64,000 bases of DNA, taken from assembly GCA_964057225.1 (NCBI GenBank), contig OZ059896.1:11036001-11100000 (forward strand). The letters run 5' to 3'. Numbering within the stretch: position 1 is the first letter of the stretch; every line of letters begins with the position of its first letter. The notes beneath the pieces were generated by a model. That model had not been told where the DNA came from, did not search any database, and saw only the letters and a list, made by a program, of their open reading frames with translations. This DNA is from Auanema rhodensis (taxonomy: Eukaryota > Nematoda > Chromadorea > Rhabditida > Rhabditidae). The translations under genes and the position numbers were made by a program. Below, one piece after another: positions 61,611 through 64,000 of the stretch.

Positions 61611-63323
61611 TCTACCGACCACGGATTTTATTTGTTAGAGAAGCAGAGGACTCCGGCTAAGCATCAGACGTCCCTTCGTCCGTCCACATTGAGCGGCAGC
61701 AAACTTAACTAAGCCACAGTCCAACTAGCTTGCCAAATGCAAGAACAAGTGGCTTACAGTTTCCCTGTCACTATCCATTGCAAGTAAAATTCCAATTCTT
61801 TACCATATATGTAATGTGTTAGTGGCTATTTCAATTATATCTTCTAAACCACTTGCTCTTTCTACGACCGTCATTTTCTGGCGTTTTTCTTGCTATGACC
61901 TCTGGTCTTGTCGTGAAAATAAAACACACTTGCTGACCATTTGGAAAGGTCGACCTCTTCTTCTACAGGGTCTCTTGCATTCCTTTAATCTCTCCATACA
62001 TTGTGGTCACACGTGCCTTTAGCCTGTTTGGGTCACAAAAATCGTTGAAACTGTTTCGTTTCCCTATCTCCTCTCCCTCTCTTTCTTTCTCTCCGTTTGC
62101 ACATGTACAGCATTTATTCTCTTTTCTTCATGCAAATCAGTAAATTATATAAACCATAAAGATGAATTAACAAACATCTTTATGAATATATAATTATTTT
62201 TTTTAAATATAATGTAAAGTAAATTAATTAATTAAAATGAAGATTTTTTCTTTCTTTCATTTATATTATTAATGGTTAATTCATACAATCATTTATTCTT
62301 TTGGAATAATTTCAAATATTCTGTCATTCAGCAAGAGGTTCTCTCTCTTAGTTTTGTTATATGAAGTCTAATGTCTATTTGAATTTACTTGCTTTTCCTA
62401 AAATGACATATTTACGATGTGATGTCTCCAATGCCCTAACCTCTTCTTTGTTTTCTATGTTCGTCTCATCTCTCCTCATTATCCATTTTCTATTCCCTTT
62501 TCTCCCAACAGCTACTACAGCTTGCCTTTTATAGCGAACAGTTAACGAGCCTACGACTCTCATGTTAACTAAGTGTTTTATTTTTATTTTCGAAAGTAAG
62601 TAAATGCTTACAACTTTCTAATATGAAATAGAAATTACTTTGACTGTACTCTGTTTATCCTTACTTTTCGTTTTATCTGATATTCTGAAATTCTGTTTAA
62701 AGTTACGTTGCTGCAAAGAAAAATTTGTTAGATTTTGGAAAAAGAAGTTTAACTAACCCAAAAATTCGTAAAGGCTGTTGGGCTTGTTTAAACTGACTGC
62801 AGTTGCAAAACGACCTTGTAGTAGTTATTCATCTATTTGGAAAGAAAATATATTCACCCCTTTGATCGCTTTTCTTTATTTCTTTCACAAATACTCATAG
62901 CTCGTCTTCATCCTGCTTTTCCATTTTATTTGACTGCTTTTGCACTGTCAAATAGCTTTGGTTTTTCGTCGTCAGCAGCCTCATCAACATCATCATCCTC
63001 GCAGCGAACCATCTTCGACGTCACCAGTATTCTGTTTCTCATTCCTTTTCATTCATTGAACATATTCAATCCCCTCGTTCAGTTTTTCTCTCATGCTTAC
63101 CATCTATACTCTCCATTGTATTTACAGTCTCTAACTGTAGCTATTATCCCCCCCCATCCCCTGAAGAAGTCAGTTCCTCTTTCAGTTTCTGGATTGAAGA
63201 TTGAGTCAGCAAAACCGAAAAACGACTTGTCTGTCCTACTCATCTTAGCCAACATAGTTAAAAATGCGTACATACATATATGCGCTTATATGTTCAAGGA
63301 AAGAACATTTTTACGAGACTGCT

Positions 63324-63395
<72 letters not shown>
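63324..63395. repeat. ATC trinucleotide array, about 24 units
   Basis: Perfect (ATC)n array on the + strand. It is open in several frames as poly-His, poly-Ile, poly-Ser or, on the - strand, poly-Met, so the long frames across it are artefacts of the repeat. Confidence 0.95.
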
Positions 63396-64000
63396 TTCTT
63401 CATCAATAGCTGTTTGCAGGGTTTATTTTTGCCTCTTATACCAAGATCATGGAATTTGTAGTAAAACATGGCTATTGGACTAATTCTCTCGTATTCACAA
63501 TTTTTACACAACATTAGCCAATATAAATTCAACCCGGCTTGATCTGAACATCTGACGATGATGAAGGGCAAGAGAGGTGGACTCGTGCTGTTATGCACCA
63601 GCTGCCAACATATCCTCAAAATTAAAGTAAAACTATATTTCTCTACAAGTTCTATGAAATGATTTTTTTTCTCTTTCTTTTTCATCTTAAACATCCATAT
63701 ATTCTTGGCTATATCTTCAATTTGTTTGAAACTTGTCTCCTACGTCGTCGTTAACTACCACGTTCAGTAGAGACGTAGAGCAGACTCTGCTGTCTCATGC
63801 CTGGCCTCTCTGCTACTAAACATAAAAAACAGGAGGGAGAAAGAATCGAATAGTAGAGAGAAAATTATAAAGATAGATGAGAGTATAGCAAGAAAGAGAA
63901 CGAGAGCGAGAAGCTCTTAACTAAGAGCCCATGTCATAGCTAAAACCAGATTTGGCAGTTCCGGAATCGAAATATGGTCATTTTTTAACGTTGAAAGTAT

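Larger units (their letters stand above)
54940..64000. other. Repeat-rich region without a secure gene
   Basis: Long stretch of AT-rich DNA with CT arrays, TA and ATC microsatellites and poly-C runs. Pyrimidines dominate the + strand. Several islands of higher GC (about 56000-56280, 58680-58810, 59235-59530, 61140-61270, 61615-61760, 62990-63060, 63720-63820) could be distant exons, promoters or UTRs, but none can be tied to a gene by splice phase. The island at 62960-63053 encodes a His/Gln-rich stretch (RRQQPHQHHHPRSEPSSTSP) between a possible acceptor and donor. Confidence 0.45.

Noticed and set aside
62837-63694. Frames of 65-190 codons with long poly-His, poly-Ile, poly-Ser or poly-Met
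   Set aside because: All run through the same ATC array; a perfect trinucleotide repeat opens most frames at once.
1-64000. Search for transposases, reverse transcriptase, long terminal or inverted repeats, tRNA genes and bacterial-type genes
   Set aside because: No catalytic motifs, long repeats or cloverleaf sequences were noticed; a computed search would be needed to exclude diverged or short elements.

Overview
The window looks like nuclear DNA of a nematode. Evidence: intron-rich genes with mostly short introns (about 45-60 bp), AT-rich spacers, a UDP-glucuronosyltransferase of nematode type, a PAI-only Pax gene, an MSP-domain gene, and OSM-3, HYL-type ceramide synthase, UPF2/SMG-3 and hnRNP F/H genes with worm-like sequence. 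Splice acceptors are loose (ttttag, ttaaag and tatag as well as tttcag), so I do not assign a genus. All exon structures were built by hand from reading-frame continuity and GT-AG junctions.

Layout. 1-5.9 kb: purine-rich spacer with no secure gene. 5.9-7.5 kb (-) and 10.1-11.9 kb (+): two divergently transcribed, sequence-divergent Cys-loop ligand-gated channel subunits. 12.3-14.7 kb (-): UDP-glucuronosyltransferase. 16.7-17.6 kb (+): small secreted, probably GPI-anchored Ly6/three-finger protein, converging tail to tail with 17.6-23.9 kb (-) UPF2/SMG-3, the nonsense-mediated decay scaffold. 24.1-26.0 kb (-): hnRNP F/H-like RNA-binding protein only about 190 bp upstream of UPF2; the two may be one operon. 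26.9-30.4 kb (-): homodimeric kinesin-2 OSM-3/KIF17. 32.4-34.6 kb (-): ceramide synthase of the HYL type. 36.3-37.4 kb (-): MSP-domain protein with an N-terminal hydrophobic segment and one abnormal splice junction. 39.4-43.1 kb (+): N-terminal-only Pax gene (NPAX type) with three candidate first exons that all join in phase to the same second exon. 53.6-54.9 kb (+): four joined exons of a protein I cannot name, with a possible distant first exon at 44.4 kb.

The right half (43-64 kb) is mostly spacer or very long introns, full of CT/GA, TA and ATC microsatellites and poly-G/poly-C runs, with a strong bias for pyrimidines on the + strand; isolated coding-like islands are listed with low confidence.

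No bacterial, phage, CRISPR or transposase signal was seen. The most interesting points are the three interchangeable first exons of the Pax-like gene, a coding-like exon pair inside a UPF2 intron that is phase-compatible with UPF2, the unusual structures of the two channel subunits, and the unidentified gene on the right.
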